NCBI GenBank assembly: GCA_002923375.1
Contig: BEIJ01000001.1
Location: 124,001 to 188,000 of the forward strand
Length of the DNA: 64,000 nucleotides
Direction of reading: 5' to 3'
DNA from: a bacterium HR33
Lineage (GTDB): Bacteria > Gemmatimonadota > Gemmatimonadetes > Gemmatimonadales > GWC2-71-9
Part shown: positions 17,631-26,162 of the stretch, in pieces
How the letters are laid out: every line of letters starts with the position of its first letter
Position numbering within the stretch: position 1 is the stretch's first letter
Translations under genes and position numbers: made by a program
The notes under the pieces: generated by a model
The model's input: the letters and a program-made list of their open reading frames with translations, nothing else
Database searches by the model: none
What the model was told of the DNA's origin: nothing

Positions 17631-18740
17631 ATGCGAGTCGCCATAATCGTGCCTGCAGGAGTAGACCGGAGCGGAGAATACCGCGTTATACCGGCAGTCA
17701 TGTGGATCATAGAGCGTCTGGCACGACGCCACAGCGTCACGGTGGTCACCCTGCGCCAAGAACCGAGGCCGTCGCTCTGGCGCTCACTCGGCGCCGACAT
17801 CTACAACATAGGCAGTCGGCCCAGGAGGCTACGGGCGGTGCACCTGCTGCTGAACCTGCACCTTCGACGTCCGTTCGACGTTTTTCACGCGATCTGGGCC
17901 AGGGGCTCGGGTGAGGTCGCCCTCGCCGCAGCCCGGCTGTGTCGCCGACCAGTGTTGGTGCACATCGCCGGAGGCGAGCTGGTCTGGATGCCGGAGATCG
18001 CCTTTGGGTCTCCCCGCCGGCGGGCCAGATGGCTCGCCAGATTGGTTTTGAGGCAGGCGGACCGGGTGACTGCCGCTAGCTCACCGATGATGGGATTGGC
18101 AAGAAAAGCCGGCGCCTCTCCGGTCAGGGTTACTTTGGGGGCCGATCTCACCGTGTGGCAGCCGGAGCCTCCGAGACCCCGCAACCCTGAGCGCCCTGCG
18201 CGACTGGTCCATGTCGGAAGCCTAACACCTGTAAAAGATCACGAGACACTGCTTCGAGCTGTGGCAGAACTAAAAAGGCAGGGTAGAGACGTGCGTGCCG
18301 ACCTGATCGGTGAAGATGCACTGGGAGGACGCGTGCAAAGGCTGGCCCAAGAACTAGGAATTCAAGAAGCCGTGATCTTTCACGGTTTCCTGCCTCAGCG
18401 TCGCGCCGTGCCGATCGTGCGATCAGCTGACCTAATGCTGGTGACGTCTCGCTACGAGGCCGGGCCGGTCGCCTTGGTGGAGGCGGCAGCTGTCGGCGTT
18501 CCGACGGTAGGCACGGCGGTGGGCCACGTGGTCGACTTGGCTCCGCGTGCTGCTGTAGCGGTGCCGGTGGGAGACTGGAATAGATTGGCTGCCGAGATCG
18601 GATGCCTTCTCGACAACGACGACCGACGGCTCGCTCTGGCCGAGGAAGCCCAGAAGTGGGCGGTCCGAGAGAACGCCGACTGGACGTGCCAGCGCTTCGA
18701 AGAGTTGTACGAAGAGGTGGCTCGAAGACCTCCACGATGA
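17631..18740 (+). CDS. Glycosyltransferase family 4
   Basis: 369 residues with GT-B fold. The C-terminal half has L-V-H-V-G-S-L-T-P-V-K-D-H, I-F-H-G-F-L-P, and the E-x7-E-like S-R-Y-E-A-G-P-V-A-L-V-E-A donor-binding motif. The N-terminus M-R-V-A-I-I-V-P-A-G is the usual first strand. It is a retaining transferase of unknown sugar. Its TGA overlaps the ATG of the next gene (ATGA), so expression is coupled. Confidence 0.88.
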   Translation: MRVAIIVPAGVDRSGEYRVIPAVMWIIERLARRHSVTVVTLRQEPRPSLWRSLGADIYNIGSRPRRLRAVHLLLNLHLRRPFDVFHAIWARGSGEVALAAARLCRRPVLVHIAGGELVWMPEIAFGSPRRRARWLARLVLRQADRVTAASSPMMGLARKAGASPVRVTLGADLTVWQPEPPRPRNPERPARLVHVGSLTPVKDHETLLRAVAELKRQGRDVRADLIGEDALGGRVQRLAQELGIQEAVIFHGFLPQRRAVPIVRSADLMLVTSRYEAGPVALVEAAAVGVPTVGTAVGHVVDLAPRAAVAVPVGDWNRLAAEIGCLLDNDDRRLALAEEAQKWAVRENADWTCQRFEELYEEVARRPPR

Positions 18741-19990
18741 ACACCGGCAAGGAACTCACCGAAGCACGGCTTCGGCGTTGGCTCGCCACCGGAGATCTGA
18801 GCGCCCTGTGGCCAGACTGCAGCGCCGAAGAACTGCGATCGGCACATTCGGCCATATGCCGAGTGACGCGGGCCTTGCTGTGCCCTCGGGGCGAAGCGAT
18901 GGAACTACGAATAGACAATCCCGGGATGGCCAGGGCATTAGGAATAGCGGCCTTCGCCTCCGGCATGGGGCCGCTGTTGGGCTGGTGGGCGGTTCGGGGA
19001 CGGCTTCGGGTGACACCGCCTTTTGCACAGGTCTTGGCCGAGCACCTGGAACACGGCCGCAGGCGCGCGGCTCTTCTCCGAGGCCAGTTGAAAAGGGTCC
19101 TGCCTGCGCTGGAAGAAGCGGGCGTGAGGGCGATTGTACTCAAAGGCCTCCACACCGGCAGCGTGTACTTTCCTGAGCCCGGAACTCGCCCAGCGGCGGA
19201 CATCGACGTGCTGGTGGAACCAAACCAGTACGCCGCGGCCGCCAAAGTTCTGGAACGAATCGGTTTCACGGAGAGCAGAAAAACCGCTTTTGGCCGGCGG
19301 TCCGAGTGGAGCTGGGCAGGCAGCCAGCAAGCTGTGGCGTCTTTGGAGCTGGAAACGGCAGAGAATCCTTGGCATCTGGACCTCCACACCGCGCTGGAGA
19401 GATGGTACTTCCGCGGGCTCAAGGTTGGACTGGGGAGCGATGCGTTCGCGGCGACGTCGCCCTTCGTCATGGAGGGGATAGCGGCCAGGGGGTTGGCGCA
19501 GCCCTATCTCGCTACGTTTCTCGCACTCCATACCAGCTACGAGCTCGTGCGAATGCGTTTGATCAGGCTGGTCGAACTGTTGTGGGTCATACTGGAGGAC
19601 CGGGCCAAGGGGACCCTCAAATGGCGGGACCTCCGGTCACTCGTAGAAGAGAGGCAGCTCGAGCGATTCGTTTACCCCGCCCTGGCGCTGTGCGAAAGCC
19701 TGCTGCCGGGCAGTATCGACCCCGAGATATTGCACCTCGCCGAGCGTGCAGCAACGCCGCGGCTGCGGCGTGTTACGCGCCAGGTGGAAGAAGAAAACTT
19801 CGCACCGTTGATGCGGCGATCTCTGGATGACAAGCTCATGTGGGCGCGCGGAACCGGCCAATGCTTGTTAAACTTGTCAGAGTGGATACTCCCCAGCGAC
19901 GAAGGGGAGCCGCTCGATCTCCTGCGGCTCTACTGGAGGCGAGTCAGGATGTTCGTGCGGGGTAAGGCTACGGTCAAAGCGGTGCCCTGA
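18737..19990 (+). CDS. Nucleotidyltransferase-family protein (PF14907-like)
   Basis: 417 residues from an ATG overlapping the GT4 stop. The core V-L-K-G-L-H, then T-R-P-A-A-D-I-D-V-L-V gives the D-x-D of a minimal nucleotidyltransferase fold, as in the uncharacterised NTP_transf_5 family. Members are found in lasso-peptide, exopolysaccharide and exosortase-linked clusters, generally with HprK-like kinases, which matches the neighbour at 15544-16509. The remainder is helical with few recognisable motifs. Substrate unknown. Confidence 0.75.
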   Translation: MNTGKELTEARLRRWLATGDLSALWPDCSAEELRSAHSAICRVTRALLCPRGEAMELRIDNPGMARALGIAAFASGMGPLLGWWAVRGRLRVTPPFAQVLAEHLEHGRRRAALLRGQLKRVLPALEEAGVRAIVLKGLHTGSVYFPEPGTRPAADIDVLVEPNQYAAAAKVLERIGFTESRKTAFGRRSEWSWAGSQQAVASLELETAENPWHLDLHTALERWYFRGLKVGLGSDAFAATSPFVMEGIAARGLAQPYLATFLALHTSYELVRMRLIRLVELLWVILEDRAKGTLKWRDLRSLVEERQLERFVYPALALCESLLPGSIDPEILHLAERAATPRLRRVTRQVEEENFAPLMRRSLDDKLMWARGTGQCLLNLSEWILPSDEGEPLDLLRLYWRRVRMFVRGKATVKAVP

Positions 19991-20074
19991 CTCCAGCGGG
20001 AACCGGGACATGCGGGGACCCGGTTTTAGGAACAGGGAGTGCCGCGCGGGCTCGACAGGAAAGGAGGGCCGAGT

Positions 20075-21502
20075 ATGGATTTGTTTCCGTCGGAACGTAC
20101 ATCGATTCTTTTGTCGCATCCGTATTTCCTGGCGCACGATCCCAAGCAGCTGGCGCGAATGAAGCCCTATCCCCCACTCGCTACGCTGATTGCCGCATCG
20201 GTCCTGCGCAACCTCCGCTACCCGGTTTGCTTCTTCGACGCGATGCTGTCTCCGGGAATGGAGGAGTACCATGGGGTGTTGGCAACGGTGCGCCCCTCGG
20301 TGGTGGCCATAGTAGAAGACACCTTCAATTTCCTCACCAAAATGTGCACCTTGGCCACCCGAGAGGCGGCTTTGGAGATGGTGCGGGAGGCCAAGGATTT
20401 GGGCTGCAAAGTCCTGGTCAACGGATCCGACGCCACCGACCATCCGGAGCTCTACCTAGAAGCCGGTGCCGACGCCATCATGCTCGGGGAAGTCGAAGAA
20501 ACCCTGCCGGAGGCTATCCGTGCCATCACCGCGGAGGGAACCGACGGACTGCGCAGGGTACCCGGGCTGGTGCTACCGGACGGCGCGAAACAGAAAACTG
20601 CCTTCACGGCGCGCCGCCCACATATCGAGAACCTAGATCGACTCCCCTTCCCCGCCTGGGACCTGGTGGACGTCGAGCGATACCGCCAAGCGTGGACCGC
20701 GGCCCATGGGCGACTGTCTTGGAACATGGCCACCTCCAGAGGCTGCCCCTACCACTGCAACTGGTGCGCCAAGCCGATCTTCGGAACCCGCTACACGCAG
20801 CGATCCCCCGAAAACGTCGTTGCCGAGCTGGAACTGCTGCGGGCCGAGGTGGGACCAGATCACATATGGTACGCAGACGACATCTTCGGCCTGACCGAGC
20901 GCTGGATCATCGAGTTCGCCCGAAGGGTCGAAGAACGAGACCTGGTAATCCCCTTCACCATTCAATCGCGGGTTAACCTCATGAAGCCCGCCGTAGTGGA
21001 AGCGCTGGCGCGCGCCGGCGCCGAACAAGTATGGATGGGAGTGGAGTCCGGCTCGCAGAGGATTCTCGACGCCATGGACAAGGGCAGCAAGGTACAGCAG
21101 GCCCGGGAAGCCACCCGGCTGCTCAAAGCGCACGGAATACGCACCGGATGGTTTGTTCAGCTGGGCTACCTGGGTGAGGAGTGGACAGACATCCTCCTCA
21201 CCAGAGACCTGATCAGGGAGGAACGGCCCGACGAAATCGGGGTGTCAGTCTCCTACCCCTTGCCGGGTACGGTCTTCTACGATCGCGTGAAGGCCCACCT
21301 GGGGAACAAGAGCAACTGGAAGGACAGCGGAGAGCTGGCCATGCTCTTCAGGGGCACGTACCAAACAGAATTCTACCGGCGGGTGCGCGATCTGCTGCAC
21401 CGGGAGGTGGATGAAGGTAAAATCTCAGACCAGGACTGGTTGGAGTTGGAACGGCTAGAGTCCCGGTTGCGCAATCAGAGCTTTTCGAGTTCGAGCAAGT
21501 AG
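20075..21502 (+). CDS. B12-binding-domain radical SAM enzyme (first paralogue)
   Basis: 475 residues. An N-terminal Rossmann-like B12-binding domain lacks the D-x-H-x-x-G loop of base-off cobalamin proteins. The radical SAM core carries Cys224-x3-Cys228-x2-Cys231 (C-P-Y-H-C-N-W-C) for the 4Fe-4S cluster, with G-V-E-S-G-S-Q downstream. The ATG at 20075 has AAAGGAGGG about 5 bases upstream; an upstream open frame start is unlikely. It is closely related to the enzyme at 22266-23654. Such enzymes methylate or rearrange unreactive carbons, here possibly in a lipid or glycan. The 3' end overlaps the convergent methyltransferase by 28 bases. Confidence 0.85.
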   Translation: MDLFPSERTSILLSHPYFLAHDPKQLARMKPYPPLATLIAASVLRNLRYPVCFFDAMLSPGMEEYHGVLATVRPSVVAIVEDTFNFLTKMCTLATREAALEMVREAKDLGCKVLVNGSDATDHPELYLEAGADAIMLGEVEETLPEAIRAITAEGTDGLRRVPGLVLPDGAKQKTAFTARRPHIENLDRLPFPAWDLVDVERYRQAWTAAHGRLSWNMATSRGCPYHCNWCAKPIFGTRYTQRSPENVVAELELLRAEVGPDHIWYADDIFGLTERWIIEFARRVEERDLVIPFTIQSRVNLMKPAVVEALARAGAEQVWMGVESGSQRILDAMDKGSKVQQAREATRLLKAHGIRTGWFVQLGYLGEEWTDILLTRDLIREERPDEIGVSVSYPLPGTVFYDRVKAHLGNKSNWKDSGELAMLFRGTYQTEFYRRVRDLLHREVDEGKISDQDWLELERLESRLRNQSFSSSSK

Positions 21503-22269
21503 TGGTCGGCAAGCCAGGCAAAGGGAGGAACGGCTTCTATCCGGCGCTCGAGCCGATCCAAGGCCCGCAACAGCCGCGGAGCGCGGCGTGCAACACCCTC
21601 GGCGTAAGGAGGGGGCAGTAAAAATCCGATGCCGGCAACCCGGGTCGGCCGGAAGTAGGGACTAAACGCTTTTTTCACCGCGCCGATGGTGGGATAGTAG
21701 ATCGGGATGCCACGCCACACGGCACCGGTGGTCTTGACCCGGCGAAACGCCTTACTCGGGCGGGTGCAATACCATATCCACTCCCAAGGAACCAACCGAC
21801 CCATCAGGCACAAAACCACCGGCGCCCGGGTTCTCAGTACTGAAGCCAACCCCTCCGCTACGGCCCCGAGGTCGGCCACACAGTTCAGGCCACCGAAATT
21901 GGACAGAGCGCCGTCGAAAGGCGGATTGTAAGACTCGAGTAGATCCAGCGCCCGCCGAGAAGAGAAATCCGCAAGATTCAAGTACGCGGTCCTAACGGCC
22001 CCGTTCAACCGCCGCTCCCGCGCCTTCCCCGCTGCCTGTTCGAGCATGGCTTCCGAGGCGTCGGTCGCGATAACGCAAACGCCTTTTGACGCCAGATATA
22101 AGGCATCTTCTCCCGTGCCGCAGTTGAGCTCCAATATGCGCGAGCCTCGATAGAACAGCGCGTCGAGCCGCCTCCACACCGCCCGGCGATAGATCCGGCC
22201 CAGCGTAGTATTAGTGAAGGTCTCGTCGTATACCGCTGCGATCCCGTCGAACGGCGAGCCGGCAGTCAT
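21475..22269 (-). CDS. Class I SAM-dependent methyltransferase
   Basis: 264 residues. Motif I reads I-L-E-L-N-C-G-T-G-E-D, followed by V-I-A-T-D-A-S-E-A-M-L, a standard Rossmann SAM site. The C-terminal half is hydrophobic in places (F-L-L-P-P-P, W-Y-C) and may touch a membrane lipid substrate. It starts with ATG overlapping the stop of the radical SAM gene upstream (22266-22269), so they are coupled. Substrate unknown. Confidence 0.82.
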   Translation of the reverse strand: MTAGSPFDGIAAVYDETFTNTTLGRIYRRAVWRRLDALFYRGSRILELNCGTGEDALYLASKGVCVIATDASEAMLEQAAGKARERRLNGAVRTAYLNLADFSSRRALDLLESYNPPFDGALSNFGGLNCVADLGAVAEGLASVLRTRAPVVLCLMGRLVPWEWIWYCTRPSKAFRRVKTTGAVWRGIPIYYPTIGAVKKAFSPYFRPTRVAGIGFLLPPPYAEGVARRAPRLLRALDRLERRIEAVPPFAWLADHYLLELEKL

Positions 22270-23654
22270 GCCTCCACTTCCTGCGCCAGGCTCATCAGAG
22301 TCGCCCGGTGCCGATCCGCCTCTTCCGCTTTCAGCCTCGACTGCTCGGGATCAGCGGACTCGAGCCGGGCCGCCTCGACCGCCGCCCTGAGCCAGCGGTC
22401 CGCCGCCTGGTAGTAGGCTCTGGAGTGGCGCCCCCGAATCCTGTAGTCCCGGTCGGTGGCCTCCTCCCACGCCTTGGGAAGTACCACCCGGTCGGCCACA
22501 GCATCGAAGTACGGCGTGTTCTTGATGGGATAGGCCACGGTAGTGAGAAACTCGTCCGGCATCGCCGTTTTCACGTGCTCGATCGTAGCCTCGATATCTT
22601 CCAGCGTTTCTCCTTCATAGCCCCACATGAGGAACATCCCCACCTTTATACCGTGCCGCCGGGCAGCCTGGCACGCCCAGCGAACCTGCTCCACCGTGAC
22701 ATCCCGCTCCATAGCGTCCAAAATCCGCTGGCTCCCACTTTCTGAGCCGATCCAGATCCTCCAGCATCCCATCTCCGCCAGCGTCGCGAACACTTCCTCT
22801 TTCATCAGGCGATCAGCCCGGGAGATCGTCTCGAAGGGCACCTTCAGGCCGCGGCGCTTGAGCTCGTCGGCGTATTGGAACAGCCAGCGATGATGAATGG
22901 TGAACACATCGTCTGCATACCACACCTGTTCCGGGGCGTAAGTCTCCAAGATGTGCTCGAGCTCATCGGCTACGTCCTTCACACTGCGGCGCCGGTGGGT
23001 GAATCCGAAAACCGCGTGCGAACACCAGCGGCATCTATAGGGGCACCCCCGTGCGGTGATCAGGTTAACACTGCCCATCCCATGGTGCGCCCGCCAGTGA
23101 CGCACGTAGCGGTGGGTGTCCACCATGGCACGGTCCGGCCACGGCAGGCTGTCCAGATTCCTTATCTGGGGCCGGGGCGGATTAGCCACAACCTTGCCGC
23201 TTTCGTCCTTGAACACCACGCCCAGAACGCCCTCCAGCCTCTTCGGACCGCGGGCCGACAAAGCCGGCAGGAGCTCTGCCATAGTCTCCTCCCCCTCTCC
23301 GATCACCACCACGTCGGCGCCGCGCGCCAAATACTCGGACGGATAGTTCGCCGACTCCGGCCCGCCAAGCACCACGGTCCACCCGCATTCCTTGGCGTAG
23401 CGGACTATATCCAAAACCCGCCGGCGCGTCATCAGGACGGTATAGATACCGAGCACCCCGCCTCCCGCTTCAAGACGCCGACAGAGATCTTCGAAGGTCG
23501 CGAAGGTGGTGTCGAAGACCTCCACGCCAACTCCTGAACGCCGTAGATAAGCCGCGATGTAAAGCAAGCCCAAGGTGGGGTAAGGGCGGTTGATCTTCTT
23601 CTCTTTCTCGTCCTCCGCCAGGAAGTAGGCGTGGGTCAGCAGGACGTCGCTCAT
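22266..23654 (-). CDS. B12-binding-domain radical SAM enzyme (second paralogue)
   Basis: About 462 residues from ATG 23654 (TGATG overlap with the preceding methyltransferase; a GTG at 23666 is an alternative). It shares with the first paralogue the H-x-Y-F-L-A opening, the P-Y-P-T-L block and S-E-S-G-S-Q-R-I-L-D-A-M. The cluster Cys are 204, 208 and 211 (C-P-Y-R-C-R-W-C). The B12-binding domain again lacks D-x-H-x-x-G. It sits between two methyltransferases on the same strand. Confidence 0.85.
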   Translation of the reverse strand: MSDVLLTHAYFLAEDEKEKKINRPYPTLGLLYIAAYLRRSGVGVEVFDTTFATFEDLCRRLEAGGGVLGIYTVLMTRRRVLDIVRYAKECGWTVVLGGPESANYPSEYLARGADVVVIGEGEETMAELLPALSARGPKRLEGVLGVVFKDESGKVVANPPRPQIRNLDSLPWPDRAMVDTHRYVRHWRAHHGMGSVNLITARGCPYRCRWCSHAVFGFTHRRRSVKDVADELEHILETYAPEQVWYADDVFTIHHRWLFQYADELKRRGLKVPFETISRADRLMKEEVFATLAEMGCWRIWIGSESGSQRILDAMERDVTVEQVRWACQAARRHGIKVGMFLMWGYEGETLEDIEATIEHVKTAMPDEFLTTVAYPIKNTPYFDAVADRVVLPKAWEEATDRDYRIRGRHSRAYYQAADRWLRAAVEAARLESADPEQSRLKAEEADRHRATLMSLAQEVEA

Positions 23655-24475
23655 CACCGATCCCACCGCGGCGCAATCCGATAAACCGTCATTATTTCAT
23701 TGCCGAAGTCGCGCCCCGACACAGGACGAACCTCCAGCCCGGCACCGATCAGCGCATCGAAAAAAGCCTCCTCGTCACCGTCGGACGAGAACACCACCAG
23801 AGCGTATCCCCCGGGATTCAGGACCTCGGAAAGCCCTGCGGCAAAGCGGGAGAAGATGCCGGGAGCGCGCCACGAATACTCCTCGTCCCTCGAGGCCTCT
23901 CCCTGGTAGAAGGGTGGATTGAATGTAATCAGGTCGAACCGCTCACCGCGGACTGGGTCGAAGAGATCGCCCACTCTAACCTCTATTCTGTCCTCCAGCC
24001 GATTCAAAATTGCATTCAGTCGGGCACATCGCGCAGCCTGGGAACTGATGTCCACGGCGACTACACGCCACCCGGCACGCGCGCTGATCAAAGCCCCTAT
24101 CCCAGTCCCCGTTCCCAAATCTAAAGCCCGGCGCTCAGCCGTCCCCTCCAGCCGGGCGACTTCTCGCCGTATCGCTTCCGCGAGGACCAGGCCACTTCTG
24201 AACACCGCAGGGCTGTGCACGCCGGGAAGCACTACGATGGGAAAGCCTGCCACCTCTTCCAGGTGCACCCGCGCCAGACGCCTCTTCAACCAAGGGCGCC
24301 AGATGGACCACCCAGCACGAACTACCCAGCGAAGCAGGCGGCGAGGAGCAGAGGGACGCCAGGGCCGGAGCAGAGCTGCGGAGCCCACCGGCGCTCCCGA
24401 CTTTGGACTCTCCGCCGCGAGTTGCCGCAACTCAGTCACCAACCTCGAGCGGCGAAGGGTGCGCGGGGACCACAC
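23654..24475 (-). CDS. HemK/RsmC-type methyltransferase
   Basis: Up to 273 residues. The glycine-rich L-D-L-G-T-G-T-G-I-G is followed by an N-P-P-F-Y-Q-G active-site motif, the N-P-P-[FY] signature of enzymes methylating amide or ring nitrogens (release factors, rRNA, small molecules). The C-terminal half is complete. The start is uncertain: the frame opens at GTG 24475 inside msrQ, while GTG 24439 overlaps the msrQ stop and would be a more typical coupled start. Target unknown. Confidence 0.75.
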   Translation of the reverse strand: MWSPRTLRRSRLVTELRQLAAESPKSGAPVGSAALLRPWRPSAPRRLLRWVVRAGWSIWRPWLKRRLARVHLEEVAGFPIVVLPGVHSPAVFRSGLVLAEAIRREVARLEGTAERRALDLGTGTGIGALISARAGWRVVAVDISSQAARCARLNAILNRLEDRIEVRVGDLFDPVRGERFDLITFNPPFYQGEASRDEEYSWRAPGIFSRFAAGLSEVLNPGGYALVVFSSDGDEEAFFDALIGAGLEVRPVSGRDFGNEIMTVYRIAPRWDR

Positions 24476-25127
24476 CCATTACCCCCCGCGCCGGAACCGC
24501 CCTCGCCCGCTCCCGCAGCCGGCCCGCCACCAGGCGCCAGCTCAATAAACCGACCAACAACAAACCGTACGCCACCGCCCAATCCTCCTCCATCTTCCCC
24601 TTCCACAAGTAGTGCAACACCCCGCCCGCCGCAGCGAAGTAAACCAAACGGTGCAGCGCCCGCCATCGCCTCGCTCCCAAACGCTTCACCATCCGGTCCG
24701 CAGAAGTCGCCGCCAAAGGCACCAGCATCAAAAACGCCGTAAACCCCACCGTTATGTACGGCCGCTCCAATACATCCTCCGCCACCAAGCGCGGAGAAAA
24801 ACCTACCCCCGCAAAAACCGTCTGATCCACCCAGTAAACGCCGAAATGAAGCAGGGCGTAAAAGAAACCGTACAAACCCAACATCCGGCGCAGATGCACC
24901 AGAGCGGGCAGTCCCAGAAACACCTTCAGCGGCGTAACACACAGCGCCAAAAGCACGAACGTCAGAGCCGTAAAACCGGTCCAATGGGTGATCTTCTCTA
25001 TCGGATTGGCTCCGAGATCGCCCGCCAACGCACCCCGCACCAGCCAAGCCAGAGGCCACAGCGCCAGAACGAAGACGGCGGGTTTCACCACCCGCCGCAC
25101 CCACCAACCCTGAGTCCTAACCACCAC
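24432..25127 (-). CDS. msrQ: MsrQ, heme-binding membrane subunit of methionine sulfoxide reductase
   Basis: 231 residues with about six membrane segments, the YedZ/MsrQ pattern: H-W-T-G in helix 1, H-L-R-R-M-L-G and H-F-G-V-Y in the middle, R-L-V-Y in the helix near 165. It passes electrons from quinol or flavin to MsrP. The MsrP stop is 6 bases upstream of its start, the normal msrP-msrQ arrangement. Confidence 0.92.
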   Translation of the reverse strand: MVVRTQGWWVRRVVKPAVFVLALWPLAWLVRGALAGDLGANPIEKITHWTGFTALTFVLLALCVTPLKVFLGLPALVHLRRMLGLYGFFYALLHFGVYWVDQTVFAGVGFSPRLVAEDVLERPYITVGFTAFLMLVPLAATSADRMVKRLGARRWRALHRLVYFAAAGGVLHYLWKGKMEEDWAVAYGLLLVGLLSWRLVAGRLRERARAVPARGVMGVVPAHPSPLEVGD

Positions 25128-25133
25128 GGCGAT

Positions 25134-26081
25134 TCAGAAGTACTTCCTCAAATCCATGCCGGCGTACAGATGAGCTACCTGATCGGCATAACCGTTCAGA
25201 AACAGAGTAGGACGCTTGAAAAGCTCGCCGATCCGGCGCTCCCGCTTCTGGCTCCACCGGGGATGATCCACATCAGGATTGACGTTGGCATAGAAACCGT
25301 ACTCGTGCGGAGCCACCAGGTTCCAAGTGGTCCGAGGCTGCTCCCGCACCAGCCGGATCCTCACGATCGACTTGATACTCTTGAAGCCGTACTTCCAGGG
25401 CACCACCAGCCGGAGGGGAGCACCGTTCTGATTGGGCAACACCTTGCCGTAGAGCCCCGCAGCCAGAATGGTCAAGGGATGCATCGCCTCGTCCAACCGC
25501 AAACCTTCGACATATGGCCACGGCAATACCGCACGCCGCTGGCCCGGCATCTGCTCCGGATCGTACAAGGTGGTGAACTCCACAAAACGGGCGTGCGAGG
25601 TGGGCTCCACCCGCTCGAGCAGCGAAGCCAGCGGGAAACCCTCCCACGGAATCACCATCGACCACGCCTCGACACAGCGCAGCCGATAAACCCGCTCCTC
25701 CAGCGGAAACAACTTCAGCAACTCGTCTATGTCGTAAACCCGCGGCCGATGAACCTCCCCCGTCACCTCCACCGTCCAGGGCCGGGGCCTCAAGGTATGG
25801 GCGTACTTTGCCGGATCACCTTTACCGGTCCCGAACTCGTAGAAGTTGTTATAGGTGGTGATCTCTTCGTAAGTATTGAGCTTGTCCTCCAAAGCGCCCT
25901 GCTGCCCACCTCCGTCGCGCCGACCGCCGGCCGCCGCGGCAACCAAACGATTCACCACCGGAGCCCCCAGCGCCAGCGCACCCGCACCGGCCGCCGCACG
26001 TATGAACGCCCGGCGATTCCAGTACACCTTCTCGTCGGTAATCTCGGAGGACGGTATGTCAGGCTTTCGTCTTATCAGCAT
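25134..26081 (-). CDS. msrP: MsrP, periplasmic molybdopterin methionine-sulfoxide reductase
   Basis: 315 residues. The N-terminus R-R-A-F-I-R-A-A (23-30) is a twin-arginine signal. The molybdenum-ligand Cys136 sits in [10 protein letters not shown], and W-K-Y-G-F-K-S is conserved in the family. It repairs oxidised Met in exported proteins using electrons from MsrQ, which is important under hypochlorite-like stress. It lies 81 bases downstream of the large sensor kinase on the same strand. Confidence 0.94.
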   Translation of the reverse strand: MLIRRKPDIPSSEITDEKVYWNRRAFIRAAAGAGALALGAPVVNRLVAAAAGGRRDGGGQQGALEDKLNTYEEITTYNNFYEFGTGKGDPAKYAHTLRPRPWTVEVTGEVHRPRVYDIDELLKLFPLEERVYRLRCVEAWSMVIPWEGFPLASLLERVEPTSHARFVEFTTLYDPEQMPGQRRAVLPWPYVEGLRLDEAMHPLTILAAGLYGKVLPNQNGAPLRLVVPWKYGFKSIKSIVRIRLVREQPRTTWNLVAPHEYGFYANVNPDVDHPRWSQKRERRIGELFKRPTLFLNGYADQVAHLYAGMDLRKYF

Positions 26082-26162
26082 CGCTCTACCCTCAGCGCTA
26101 CCCCGGTCCCCGCAGTCCGCCGGAGCCGGCAGCCATCCGGCCTATGCCAACAATACCCCAAT

